From RH-AL1 sp965198485 (GTDB lineage: Bacteria; Pseudomonadota; Alphaproteobacteria; Rhizobiales; Beijerinckiaceae), in NCBI GenBank assembly GCA_965198485.1, contig CBDAPQ010000005.1, forward strand, positions 3,658,001-3,722,000: 64,000 bases of DNA, read 5' to 3'. This document shows, in pieces, positions 39,593-47,571 of the stretch (its first letter is position 1; each line of letters opens with the position of its first letter). The notes under the pieces are model-generated. The model saw only the letters and a list, made by a program, of their open reading frames with translations. It did not search any database and had not been told where the DNA came from. The translations under genes were made by a program, and so were the position numbers.

Positions 39593-39702
39593 TCTTGTTA
39601 CACGCCATTGACTTGCGCGCTATCCATTGCTACTTGCTGGCCCAAGAGGAATTGTGTCGTCTCCTTCATCTTTCAGTATTTGAATGATATAGTGCGTTGC
39701 AT

Positions 39703-39715
39703 GAACTTGAAGTTC
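39703..39715. promoter_or_regulatory. Short perfect palindrome upstream of the small ORF before metK
   Basis: GAACTT-G-AAGTTC, a perfect 6+1+6 palindrome in an AT-richer gap, 116 bases before the small gene. It could be an operator; no T-run follows, so it is not a terminator. Confidence 0.3.
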
Positions 39716-39830
39716 TAGAAAAGTGAAGATGTAAATTGGTCATCCCTACTAACCGGCAATCCGCGCGCTAGATTGCGCAAAGGCGCACGCAAAAGGTGAG
39801 GCGCGGAACCATACAGATCAAGGAGCGATC

Positions 39831-40061
39831 ATGGCGAGCGACGTCGACAGTTTCGCCGAGTGGGCGAGTCAACCGTTTCGGCCCAGCCAATGCAAGGGCA
39901 ACGGCGAGGCCGCGGAAGTCGGCGAACGCGTCGTCGAGGCCTTAGAATACATAGCGGCCCAGCTTGGCGAGATCTGCCGAAAGATGGATGATGTCGGGTC
40001 CGGGTACGGCGCGAAGACGGAAGATTTTGAAAAGATGAACGAGCTTCTGCGGAAACTCTGA
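39831..40061 (+). CDS. Small hypothetical protein upstream of metK
   Basis: 76 residues, preceded by an AAGGAG ribosome-binding site 6 bases before the ATG. The C-terminal two thirds are probably helical (VGERVVEALEYIAAQLGEIC, KTEDFEKMNELLRKL). No known domain. It ends 84 bases before metK and could share its transcript. Coding is supported by the strong ribosome-binding site and sensible composition. Confidence 0.6.
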   Translation: MASDVDSFAEWASQPFRPSQCKGNGEAAEVGERVVEALEYIAAQLGEICRKMDDVGSGYGAKTEDFEKMNELLRKL

Positions 40062-40145
40062 AGCTTTGCTCGGCACCAAGGAAGACTTGCGCCAGGGCGG
40101 CCCGATCCTTATGGCTCCGCTCAGTTTCGGCTTTGGAGTTGAACA

Positions 40146-41345
40146 GTGGCACGGGCCAATTTTCTTTTCACCAGCGAATCCGTCTCCGAGGGGCATCCGG
40201 ACAAGGTCTGCGATCGCATCTCCGACGAAGTCGTCGACCTGTTCTTCTCCGAAGGTGAAAAGGCTGGGCTGGATCCCTACGGCATCCGGGTCGCCTGCGA
40301 GACGCTGGCCACCACCAACCGCGTTGTCATCGCCGGCGAGGTTCGCGGCCCCGATATTGAGAAGAGCCGGATCATCCAGACCGTCCGCGCAGCCATCAAG
40401 GACATCGGCTACGAGCAGGACGGCTTCCATTGGGAGAATGCCGAGATCGAGATCCTGTTGCATGCCCAGTCCGCCGACATCGCGCAGGGCGTCGACTCGG
40501 CCGGCAACAAGGACGAGGGGGCCGGCGATCAGGGCATCATGTTCGGCTACGCCTGCCGCGAGACGCCGGAGCTGATGCCGGCGCCCCTCTACTATAGCCA
40601 CAAGATCCTCGAGGACCTCGCCCGCGCCCGCAAGACCAAGCACGGCGACGCTGCCAAGCTCGGTCCCGATGCCAAGAGCCAGGTGACGGTGCGCTACGTC
40701 GACGGCAAGCCGGTCGGCGTGACGCAGATCGTGCTCTCGACCCAGCACGTCGACGAAGACCTCTCCTCCGCCGACGTGCGCGCGATCGTCGAGCCTTACA
40801 TCCGCAAGACGCTGCCGGACGGCTGGATCTCAGACGAGACGGTCTGGCACGTGAACCCCACGGGCAAGTTCGTCATCGGCGGCCCCGACGGCGATTGTGG
40901 ACTGACCGGTCGCAAGATCATCGTCGACACCTACGGCGGGGCGGCGCCCCACGGCGGCGGCGCCTTCTCCGGCAAGGATCCGACCAAGGTCGACCGCTCC
41001 GCGGCCTACGTCGCACGCTATCTCGCCAAGAACGTCGTTGCCGCCGGTCTGGCCGATCGCTGCACGATCCAGCTCTCCTACGCCATCGGCGTGGCCGAGC
41101 CGCTGTCGATCTACGTCGACACGCACGGCACCGGGCACGTGCCGGAGGAGAAGCTCGAGCAGGTGCTCGGCTCCATCATGCGGCTCTCGCCGCGCGGCAT
41201 CCGCGAGCACCTCAAGCTGAACCGCCCGATCTACGCGCGCACCTCGTCCTACGGGCACTTCGGCCGCAAGCCCGACGCCGACGGTGGCTTCTCCTGGGAG
41301 AAAACCGACCTCGTCGACAAGCTCAAGGACGCCGTCGCGGCCTGA
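40146..41345 (+). CDS. metK: S-adenosylmethionine synthetase
   Basis: 399 residues. It makes S-adenosylmethionine from ATP and methionine in the cytoplasm. Diagnostic segments: LFTSESVSEGHPDKVCDRIS, SAGNKDEGAGDQGIMFGYAC, TGKFVIGGPDGDCGLTGRKI, and GGGAFSGKDPTKVDRSAAYV. Length is normal. The GTG start at 40146 follows GGAG. No SAM-II or SAM/SAH riboswitch pattern was recognised upstream. Its stop overlaps the start of trmB (TGATG), a coupling that joins SAM supply to a SAM-dependent methyltransferase. Confidence 0.98.
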   Translation: MARANFLFTSESVSEGHPDKVCDRISDEVVDLFFSEGEKAGLDPYGIRVACETLATTNRVVIAGEVRGPDIEKSRIIQTVRAAIKDIGYEQDGFHWENAEIEILLHAQSADIAQGVDSAGNKDEGAGDQGIMFGYACRETPELMPAPLYYSHKILEDLARARKTKHGDAAKLGPDAKSQVTVRYVDGKPVGVTQIVLSTQHVDEDLSSADVRAIVEPYIRKTLPDGWISDETVWHVNPTGKFVIGGPDGDCGLTGRKIIVDTYGGAAPHGGGAFSGKDPTKVDRSAAYVARYLAKNVVAAGLADRCTIQLSYAIGVAEPLSIYVDTHGTGHVPEEKLEQVLGSIMRLSPRGIREHLKLNRPIYARTSSYGHFGRKPDADGGFSWEKTDLVDKLKDAVAA

Positions 41346-42049
41346 TGGAGGAGGCGCTCCCTTCTCCCGTCGGCGGGAGAAGGGACAATCTCCTGCGCGG
41401 TCGGCGCGTCGGCAAGCCGCTGACCGGCTACCGGCGCGAGCTCATGGACGTGCTGCTGCCGCGCATCGCGGTGGATCCCTCGCGGGCGATTGATCCCGCG
41501 GCACTGTTCACCCGGCCGCGCGCCGACCTGCACCTCGAGATCGGCTTCGGCGGCGGCGAGCACCTGCTGGCGGTCGCCGGGCACGAGCCCGATGTCGGCT
41601 TCATCGGCTGCGAGCCTTTCGTCAACGGCATGGCGCGGGCGCTGGCCGAGCTTGCCACCGCCGATCTCGACAACCTCCGCCTGCATTGCGGCGACGCCGG
41701 CGAGGTCATCGACGCCCTGCCCGGTGCCTGTCTCGGCCGCGTCTACCTGTTCTACCCCGACCCCTGGCCCAAGCGCCGCCAGCAGAAGCGCCGCTTCGTC
41801 TCGGACGAGATGCTGGCCCGTCTCGCCCGCGCGATGCGCCGCGGCGCCGAGCTGCGCTTCGCCACCGACATCGACGACTACTGCGGCTGGACCTTGGCCC
41901 GCCTGCTGCGCTCGCCCGATTTCCACTGGGTCGCGTCCAAGGCCGAAGACTGGCAGCGGCCCTGGCCGGACTGGGTGCACACCCGCTACGAGGCGAAGGC
42001 CCACGCCGAAGGGCGGCGCGGCTGCTACATCACCGCCGTGCGGCGGTGA
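41345..42049 (+). CDS. trmB: tRNA (guanine-N7-)-methyltransferase
   Basis: A 234-residue class I methyltransferase that makes m7G46 in tRNA. Marks: LLRGRRVGKPLTGYRRELMD near the N-terminus, LHLEIGFGGGEHLL (SAM motif I), GCEPFVNGMARAL, VYLFYPDPWPKRRQQKRRFV (family signature), and ATDIDDYCGWTL. The ATG at 41345 overlaps the metK stop. Codons 5-14 lie in a perfect 11-bp palindrome (41359-41384), so the first 16 or so residues come from an intergenic-type repeat, and a start beyond it is possible although none is obvious. Confidence 0.94.
   Translation: MEEALPSPVGGRRDNLLRGRRVGKPLTGYRRELMDVLLPRIAVDPSRAIDPAALFTRPRADLHLEIGFGGGEHLLAVAGHEPDVGFIGCEPFVNGMARALAELATADLDNLRLHCGDAGEVIDALPGACLGRVYLFYPDPWPKRRQQKRRFVSDEMLARLARAMRRGAELRFATDIDDYCGWTLARLLRSPDFHWVASKAEDWQRPWPDWVHTRYEAKAHAEGRRGCYITAVRR
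41359..41384. repeat. Palindrome of the CTTCTCCCG type inside the start of trmB
   Basis: CCCTTCTCCCG (41359-41369), loop TCGG, CGGGAGAAGGG (41374-41384): a perfect 11-bp stem. The arms match those of the intergenic repeat at 22327-22480. In the mRNA it would form a stable hairpin just after the trmB start codon. Confidence 0.75.
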
Positions 42050-42069
42050 CGCTCGTCACCCCGGCATGG

Positions 42070-42666
42070 TCACTCCGGCATCGTCTCGTTGAGCCCCACC
42101 ACCGTGGCGCCCCACGCATCGATTTCGACACGGCTCAGCGAGCCGGGCGCGACCTCGATGCGGTGGAGCTTGTCGAGCGACAGCCCGAGATAGAAGAAGA
42201 GCGCCGCCTTCAGCGGGTCGGAATGGCCGACCAGCACGAAGCAGCCTTCCGGCTGCTTGCCGCGAAGCCTGTCGACGAAGTCGAGGATGCGGTTCTGCGC
42301 CGAGCGCATCGTGTCGCCGGCCGGCGTCGACGAGATCGCGCGCGCGGCATTCCACTGGCGCCAGTCTTCGAGCGGCTCCAGCTCCGTCAGCGTCTTGCCC
42401 GACCAACTGCCGAAGTCGAGTTCCTCGAGCGCCGGCTCAATCCGAGCCTCGAGAGCGAGCCGCCCGGCGATGACCTCGGCCGTCCCGCGCGTGCGCTCCA
42501 GCGGGCTCGTGTAGACGGCATCGATGGCGAGCCCGGCGAGCCGTTCGGCGGCCCACTCCGCCTGCCGACGGCCGAGATCGTTCAAGTGCACGCCGGGCCG
42601 GCGGCCGTCGAGATAGCGGTTGAGCCGGTCGTGCGCGCCGTGGCGAGCGAAAATGAAGGTGGCCAT
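42070..42666 (-). CDS. Histidine phosphatase family protein
   Basis: 198 residues of the phosphoglycerate-mutase-like superfamily. The phosphohistidine motif is ARHGAHD at residues 7-13 (RHG intact), with LNDLGRRQAEWAAERLAGL, VYTSPLERTRGTAEVIAGRL, the acid segment LEELDFGSWSGKTLTELE and the second His in FVLVGHSDPLKA. It is similar in layout to CobC/GpmB-type phosphatases. The substrate is unknown; alpha-ribazole phosphate is conceivable because other B12 genes are in the window but not adjacent. It starts 8 bases after the SCO gene stop. Confidence 0.88.
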   Translation of the reverse strand: MATFIFARHGAHDRLNRYLDGRRPGVHLNDLGRRQAEWAAERLAGLAIDAVYTSPLERTRGTAEVIAGRLALEARIEPALEELDFGSWSGKTLTELEPLEDWRQWNAARAISSTPAGDTMRSAQNRILDFVDRLRGKQPEGCFVLVGHSDPLKAALFFYLGLSLDKLHRIEVAPGSLSRVEIDAWGATVVGLNETMPE

Positions 42667-42674
42667 GCGCCGGT

Positions 42675-43268
42675 TCAGTCGTAGTGCTTCAGCTCCGCCG
42701 CCGCGTCGGCGGGCGGGCGATCGAGGTTGAAGCCGCCGACGAACAGGCCCTTCCTGTCCATCAGGTAGGTGATGGCGGTGTGATCCATCGTGTAGGTGCC
42801 GTCCTTGTCGGGCTTGGCTTCGGCATAGACCTTGTAGTCGTCCTCGATCTTCTTGACCGCCTCGGGCGAGCCGGTCAGTCCCACGATGCGGGGGTCGAAG
42901 CTCGAGAGATAGTCTTTCATGACCAAGGGCGTGTCGCGCTGCGGGTCGACGGTGACGAAAAAGGCCTTGGCCTTGGTGTCGGGCCCCAGCGCCTTGAACA
43001 CCGAGGAGATCTGGGCCAGCGTCGCCGGGCACACGTCGGGGCAATGCGTGTAACCGAAGAACACCAGGTTCGGCTGCCCCTGCAATGCCTGCTGGGTGAC
43101 GGGCGCGCCGTCCTGCGAGACCAGCGCGAAAGGCCCGCCCACCGCCGAGGTGCCGCCCTGGCTGTCGCCGCCGCGCATCAAAAACACGCTGGCGACGAGC
43201 GCGAGGACAACGAAGCCGGCGAAGACGCCGACGAAGGGCAGCAGCAGCTTGCGGGTCTGAGGTGTCAT
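42675..43268 (-). CDS. SCO1/SenC family copper chaperone
   Basis: 197 residues. One N-terminal membrane anchor (LLLPFVGVFAGFVVLALVASVFL) and a periplasmic thioredoxin-fold domain with the copper-binding motif YTHCPDVCPATL (CPDVC) and the distal His in TYTMDHTAITYLMD. SCO proteins deliver copper to the CuA site of cytochrome c oxidase or act as thiol reductases. It precedes the histidine phosphatase gene by 8 bases and is divergent from the CobW gene, a metal-handling neighbour. Confidence 0.93.
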   Translation of the reverse strand: MTPQTRKLLLPFVGVFAGFVVLALVASVFLMRGGDSQGGTSAVGGPFALVSQDGAPVTQQALQGQPNLVFFGYTHCPDVCPATLAQISSVFKALGPDTKAKAFFVTVDPQRDTPLVMKDYLSSFDPRIVGLTGSPEAVKKIEDDYKVYAEAKPDKDGTYTMDHTAITYLMDRKGLFVGGFNLDRPPADAAAELKHYD

Positions 43269-43429
43269 AGCCGACCGTCTAGGGTCCGATTGCGGCGGCA
43301 GCGCGCCACCGGCGACGGCCGGACGCGGCGGGGCTTTGCGCCCCTTCGATATGCTCCTATATCCGGGCGCCGAAAGGGGTTGCTCGCGAGTTCACCGCGC
43401 GTCCCGACCCCGCATTAAACGGAGCAACC

Positions 43430-44599
43430 ATGGCCGAAGCGCGCGTCCAGCCCAAGGCAGCCGCCGAACCCGCGGCCAAGATCCCGGTCACGGTGCTCAC
43501 CGGCTATCTCGGTGCCGGCAAGACGACGCTCCTCAACCGCATCCTCTCTGAGCCGCACGGCAAGAAATACGCTGTGATCGTCAACGAGTTCGGCGAGATC
43601 GGCATCGACAACGAACTCGTCGTCGATGCCGACGAGGAGGTGTTCGAGATGAACAACGGGTGCATCTGCTGCACCGTGCGCGGCGACCTCATCCGCATCA
43701 TCGAGGGCCTGATGAAGCGGCGCGGCAAGTTCGACGCGATCATCGTCGAGACCACCGGTCTCGCCGATCCGGCACCGGTGGCGCAGACCTTCTTCGTCGA
43801 CGAGGACGTTCAGGCCAAGTCGCGCCTCGACGCCGTGATCACGGTGGCCGACGCCAAATGGCTGTCCGATCGCCTCAGGGACGCGCCCGAGGCCAAGAGC
43901 CAGGTCGCCTTCGCTGACGTGATCGTGCTCAACAAGACCGATCTCGTCACCCCGGCCGAGCTCGACGAGGTCGAGGCGCGCATCCGCGGCATCAATCCCT
44001 ACGCCAAGATCCATCGCACCCAGCGCTGCCAGGTGGCGCTCGACGCCGTGCTCGGCCAGAATGCCTTCGACCTCGATCGAATCCTCGAGCTCGAGCCGGC
44101 CTTTCTCGAGACAGAGGACCACGATTGCGCAGGCGAAGATTGCTCGCACGAGAGCCACGCGCACGGGCATGATCACGGCCACTCGCACGACCATCACGAT
44201 CACAAGCAAGAAGAGCACGGCCGCAAGCATGACGATCACGGTCATGCCCCCGGCCACAACCACAAGGCGCACGGCCACGGCGGCGCCAAGCACTTCCACG
44301 ACGAGGACATGCATTCGCTGTCGCTGACCATCGACGGCGACGTCGACCCGGAGTTGTTCCTGCCGTGGATCCAGGACTACGTGCAGCGCGAGGGCGGCGA
44401 CATCCTGCGCTCGAAGGGCATCCTCTCCTTCAAGGGCGAGCCGCGCCGCTTCGTGTATCAGGGCGTGCACATGATGATGGACGGCGATCTGCAGCGCGAG
44501 TGGAAGAAAGGCGAGCATCGCCAGAGCCGCATCGTCTTCATCGGCCGGCGGCTGAAGGAGGGCGAGATCCGCGAAGGCTTCATGGCCTGCGCGGCCTGA
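43430..44599 (+). CDS. CobW/COG0523 GTPase with a histidine-rich loop
   Basis: 389 residues. A G3E-family GTPase, the group of zinc metallochaperones and CobW cobalt-insertion helpers. The P-loop GYLGAGKT is at 25-32, the metal motif GCICC at 77-81, ETTGLADPAP and VLNKTDLV follow. From about residue 225 to 290 lies a loop with roughly two dozen His plus Asp and Cys (for example HAHGHDHGHSHDHHDH), then the C-terminal CobW domain (LSLTIDGDVDPELFLPWIQD). The target metal is uncertain; zinc is most likely for this subgroup, and no cobN is adjacent. It is followed 4 bases later by a WD40 gene. Confidence 0.93.
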   Translation: MAEARVQPKAAAEPAAKIPVTVLTGYLGAGKTTLLNRILSEPHGKKYAVIVNEFGEIGIDNELVVDADEEVFEMNNGCICCTVRGDLIRIIEGLMKRRGKFDAIIVETTGLADPAPVAQTFFVDEDVQAKSRLDAVITVADAKWLSDRLRDAPEAKSQVAFADVIVLNKTDLVTPAELDEVEARIRGINPYAKIHRTQRCQVALDAVLGQNAFDLDRILELEPAFLETEDHDCAGEDCSHESHAHGHDHGHSHDHHDHKQEEHGRKHDDHGHAPGHNHKAHGHGGAKHFHDEDMHSLSLTIDGDVDPELFLPWIQDYVQREGGDILRSKGILSFKGEPRRFVYQGVHMMMDGDLQREWKKGEHRQSRIVFIGRRLKEGEIREGFMACAA

Positions 44600-44603
44600 C
44601 CGG

Positions 44604-45608
44604 GTGGCCGATCTCAAGCCATCGTTGAGCGAGCGCGTCGTCGTCTACGAGCCCGGCGAGCCGGTCCAAGCCGCTGCCTTCCTGGGAGACGTGCCGGCGC
44701 TGGCCCGCGACGACGGCCACGTGACGCTCGGCGTGCCCGGCGAGGCGCGCGTTCTGGCCGTGCATCCCGAGGCCGCGATCCTGTGCAGCGCGCCCCTCGG
44801 TGCCCGCTTGGTGACGGGCGGCGACGACGGCCGCGTCGTCGCGCTGACCAGCGATGGCCACTTGGAGGTCCTGTTTGAAGCCAAGGGCAAATGGATCGAC
44901 GCTCTCGCCACCCGCGGCGACGGCGCGATCGCTTGGGCGATCGGCAAGTCCGTTACCGCCCGCGACCCCAAAGGCGGCGAGAAGCAGGCCACGTTCGCCT
45001 CCACGGCGCGAGGCCTGGCCTTTGCTCCCAAGGGCTATCGCCTCGCGATCGCGCATTACAACGGCGCCAGCCTGTGGTTTCCCAATTCCGAAGCGCCGCC
45101 CGAGCCCTACGAGTGGAAGGGCTCGCACCTCGCGGTGACCTTCTCGCCGAACGGGCGCTTCCTCGTGACCGCGATGCAGGAGAATGCGCTGCACGGCTGG
45201 CGGCTCGCCGATCGCGCCAACATGCGCATGAGCGGCTATCCTTCCAAGGTGCGCTCGCTGGCTTGGTCGCCCGACGGCGACTGGCTCGCCACCTCAGGCG
45301 CCGACTCCTGCGTAATGTGGCCCTTTCGCGACAAGGACGGGCCGATGAAGAAGCCCCCGCTCGAGGTGGCGATGCGCAAGGCCAAGATCTCCAAGGTCGC
45401 ATTCCACCCCAAGCTGCCGCTGCTCGCGATCGGCTACGAGGACGGCTGGGTTCTGACCTGTCGGATTGCCGACAACACCGAGTTGCTGGTGCGCCGCCCG
45501 GACGATGCGCGCGACCCGGTCACGGCGCTGGCCTGGAGCGGCGACGGCAACCGGCTGCTCTTCGGTACGGGCGGCGGCGAGGCAGGGCTCCTGACGCTGC
45601 CGGCCTGA
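44604..45608 (+). CDS. WD40 repeat protein
   Basis: 334 residues without signal peptide. Beta-propeller blades are recognisable by repeated units such as LVTGGDDGRVVALTSDGHLE, LAVTFSPNGRFLVTAMQENA, VRSLAWSPDGDWLATSGADS and VTALAWSGDGNRLLFGTGGG. It starts with GTG 4 bases after the CobW-family gene, so they are almost certainly one transcript. This pairing recurs in Alphaproteobacteria, which suggests a partner role in metal delivery; that is inference. Confidence 0.88.
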   Translation: MADLKPSLSERVVVYEPGEPVQAAAFLGDVPALARDDGHVTLGVPGEARVLAVHPEAAILCSAPLGARLVTGGDDGRVVALTSDGHLEVLFEAKGKWIDALATRGDGAIAWAIGKSVTARDPKGGEKQATFASTARGLAFAPKGYRLAIAHYNGASLWFPNSEAPPEPYEWKGSHLAVTFSPNGRFLVTAMQENALHGWRLADRANMRMSGYPSKVRSLAWSPDGDWLATSGADSCVMWPFRDKDGPMKKPPLEVAMRKAKISKVAFHPKLPLLAIGYEDGWVLTCRIADNTELLVRRPDDARDPVTALAWSGDGNRLLFGTGGGEAGLLTLPA

Positions 45609-45729
45609 GTCTATGCTGCCGGCCTGACGGCGCGAAGGGCGGCGCGCGGGCGGTTCGGCGGCAGGCGGAGGCGACGACATCGCCTCGAAGTGCTAGGCTG
45701 GCGGTATCGCCGAGCCTCGGACCGACGCC

Positions 45730-46242
45730 ATGATCCTGCGCCGCCTCGCCCTCTTCGTCGCCCTGCTCCTCGGCTTCCTCGCCACGCAGGTGCCGGAGTT
45801 CATGCAGCAGTATCGCCAGCGTCTCGGCGGCGCCATCGACGAGCTCGCCGCGGTGGTCGCACGCTTCGACTCCGACAGCGAGCAACAGGGCCTGACGCAG
45901 AGCGGCGGCATCGATCGGCTGAAGGCCAACGGCGATCGCTTCGTCCGTCAGCGCGGCGAGCAGGAGCAGGACAACGTCGCCCGGCTGCAGACCCTGCGCG
46001 AGGCGCAGGCGCAGTTGCGTACCGACGGCCCCGTGATGCAGTACGCGACGCTGCTCACGCATTTCGACGGCCACATCGCGCAGGGCGCGCTCGGCGACTT
46101 CTCGCCCGCCGTGCCGACCACGCCGCAAGGCTTCGTCTTCGGCCTGCTCGGCTTCGTCTTCGGCGGTGGGGTGGTGCACCTGGCCGGCCGGCCGCTGCGC
46201 CGCAGGGTCCGGCACGAGCGCGAGATCACCCGCACGGCATGA
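45730..46242 (+). CDS. DUF2937 family membrane protein
   Basis: 170 residues. An N-terminal membrane helix (LALFVALLLGFLATQVPEFM), the family segment EFMQQYRQRLGGAIDELAAVV, a soluble helical part and a second membrane helix near residues 137-155 (GFVFGLLGFVFGGGVVHLAG), ending in a basic tail. The function of DUF2937 is unknown. It stands alone between the WD40 gene and the adenylate-forming-enzyme relative. Confidence 0.85.
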   Translation: MILRRLALFVALLLGFLATQVPEFMQQYRQRLGGAIDELAAVVARFDSDSEQQGLTQSGGIDRLKANGDRFVRQRGEQEQDNVARLQTLREAQAQLRTDGPVMQYATLLTHFDGHIAQGALGDFSPAVPTTPQGFVFGLLGFVFGGGVVHLAGRPLRRRVRHEREITRTA

Positions 46243-46386
46243 CGCGTCGCCGCGATGCCACAACGCGGGGCAAACAGCGCGATGTCTCCCGTTAGGCGGA
46301 GAGCCGACTCGCATGCGGCGGCGGCGTGTCGTTAAGGTGGTCGCCATGACGATCCCAGACCGCGCGGCTCGTCACATTGGCTCGAC

Positions 46387-47571
46387 ATGAACGACGTTTT
46401 CGATCGACTTGAAAATCGCACCCCCGTGTCACGAGAGGGCGCGCTCCTGCGTGATCTCCAGCATGTTCTCACGGTTTCCAAGAGCCGTGCTCCGGCGCTT
46501 CGCGCGCAGCTGAAAGGCATCGACGTCGCCAAGCTGCGCACGCGCGCGGACCTTTCCCGAATCCCGCTGCAACGACGCTCCGACCTCCTTGCCGCACAGG
46601 CCGACACGCCGCCCTTCGGCGGCTTCGTCGCCACGCGGGTCGCCGGCCTGGCGCACGTGTTCGGCGATCCCGGCGCAATGGCCACGCCCGCCGGCCAGGC
46701 CAAGGATTGGTGGGGCATGGCGCGCGGCTTCTACGCCGCCGGTCTGCGCAGAGGTGCGCTCGTCCTCAATGCCTTCCCTTACGACCTCGTGCCCCACGGC
46801 CACATGGCCGATGCCGGCGCCCGCGCCCTGGGATGCCCCGTGCTGCCGGCGGGCGGCGCCGAGCCGGCGCGCATCGTCGAGGCCATCGCACGTTTCCGCC
46901 CCTCCTTCTTCTGCGGTGCCGTCGAGCGTCTGCGGCACGTTCTCGACGGCGGCCTCGATGCCGCCGCCGACCTGACGAGCCTCAAAGCCGCCCTCGTGAC
47001 CGGGACACTGAAGTTCGGCCTGCGGCGCGAGTTCGAGCTTCGCGGTCTCGAGGTGCGGCACGCCTTGCTGCTGCCCGAGGTCGGGCTCGTCGCCTACGAG
47101 AGCGGAACGACCGAGGGCATGACGCTCGCCGAGCATCTCGTTCTCGAAATCGTCGACGAGAACGGGATCCCTGTGGAGCCCGGCGCGGAGGGCGAGATGG
47201 TCTTGACGCGGATCAACCTCGATTACCCGCTGGTGCGCTACGCTACGGGCGTCATCGCCCGCGTGCTCGCCCAGCCTTCCACCTGCGGGCGCACCAACAC
47301 GCGTTTGGCGATCGCCGGCGATGCCGCGACAAACACCGCCACGCGCCACATCCACGAGATCCGCGCGAGGCATCCCGACCTTCGCATGCACCTGAGCGTC
47401 GCCGGCGGCACGCCGCATCTCAGAGTCGAGCACCGCCACGACGAGCCGGGCCTGCGCGCCTTCCTCGGCGAGACGCTGGCGTCGGTGACGCGGCGCCCGG
47501 GCATCGTCGAGATCGTGCGGCCGGGCACGCTGCCCGACGACGACGCTGCTGCCACTGCGGCCTCGCATTGA
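46387..47571 (+). CDS. PaaK-like adenylate-forming enzyme relative
   Basis: 394 residues with the overall layout of phenylacetate-CoA ligase-type proteins. It has an N-terminal helical part, a central part with LNAFPYDLVPHGHMADAGAR and LGCPVLPAGGAEPARIVEAI, LPEVGLVAYESGTTEGMTLA, and a C-terminal block LVLEIVDENGIPVEPGAEGE followed by LDYPLVRYATG. The usual Ser/Thr/Gly-rich ATP-binding loop (SSGTTGKP) is replaced by VFGDPGAMATPAG, so adenylation may be lost or altered. It is shorter than true PaaK (about 430). The stop overlaps the start of thiD. Confidence 0.75.
   Translation: MNDVFDRLENRTPVSREGALLRDLQHVLTVSKSRAPALRAQLKGIDVAKLRTRADLSRIPLQRRSDLLAAQADTPPFGGFVATRVAGLAHVFGDPGAMATPAGQAKDWWGMARGFYAAGLRRGALVLNAFPYDLVPHGHMADAGARALGCPVLPAGGAEPARIVEAIARFRPSFFCGAVERLRHVLDGGLDAAADLTSLKAALVTGTLKFGLRREFELRGLEVRHALLLPEVGLVAYESGTTEGMTLAEHLVLEIVDENGIPVEPGAEGEMVLTRINLDYPLVRYATGVIARVLAQPSTCGRTNTRLAIAGDAATNTATRHIHEIRARHPDLRMHLSVAGGTPHLRVEHRHDEPGLRAFLGETLASVTRRPGIVEIVRPGTLPDDDAAATAASH

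Noticed and set aside
40062..40145. SAM-II or SAM/SAH riboswitch before metK
   Set aside because: The 84 bases do not show the conserved core of either class; only the gene context suggested it.
42070..42666. Assignment of the histidine phosphatase as alpha-ribazole phosphatase CobC
   Set aside because: It is coupled to a SCO gene, not to B12 genes, and sequence motifs do not distinguish it from other phosphatases.
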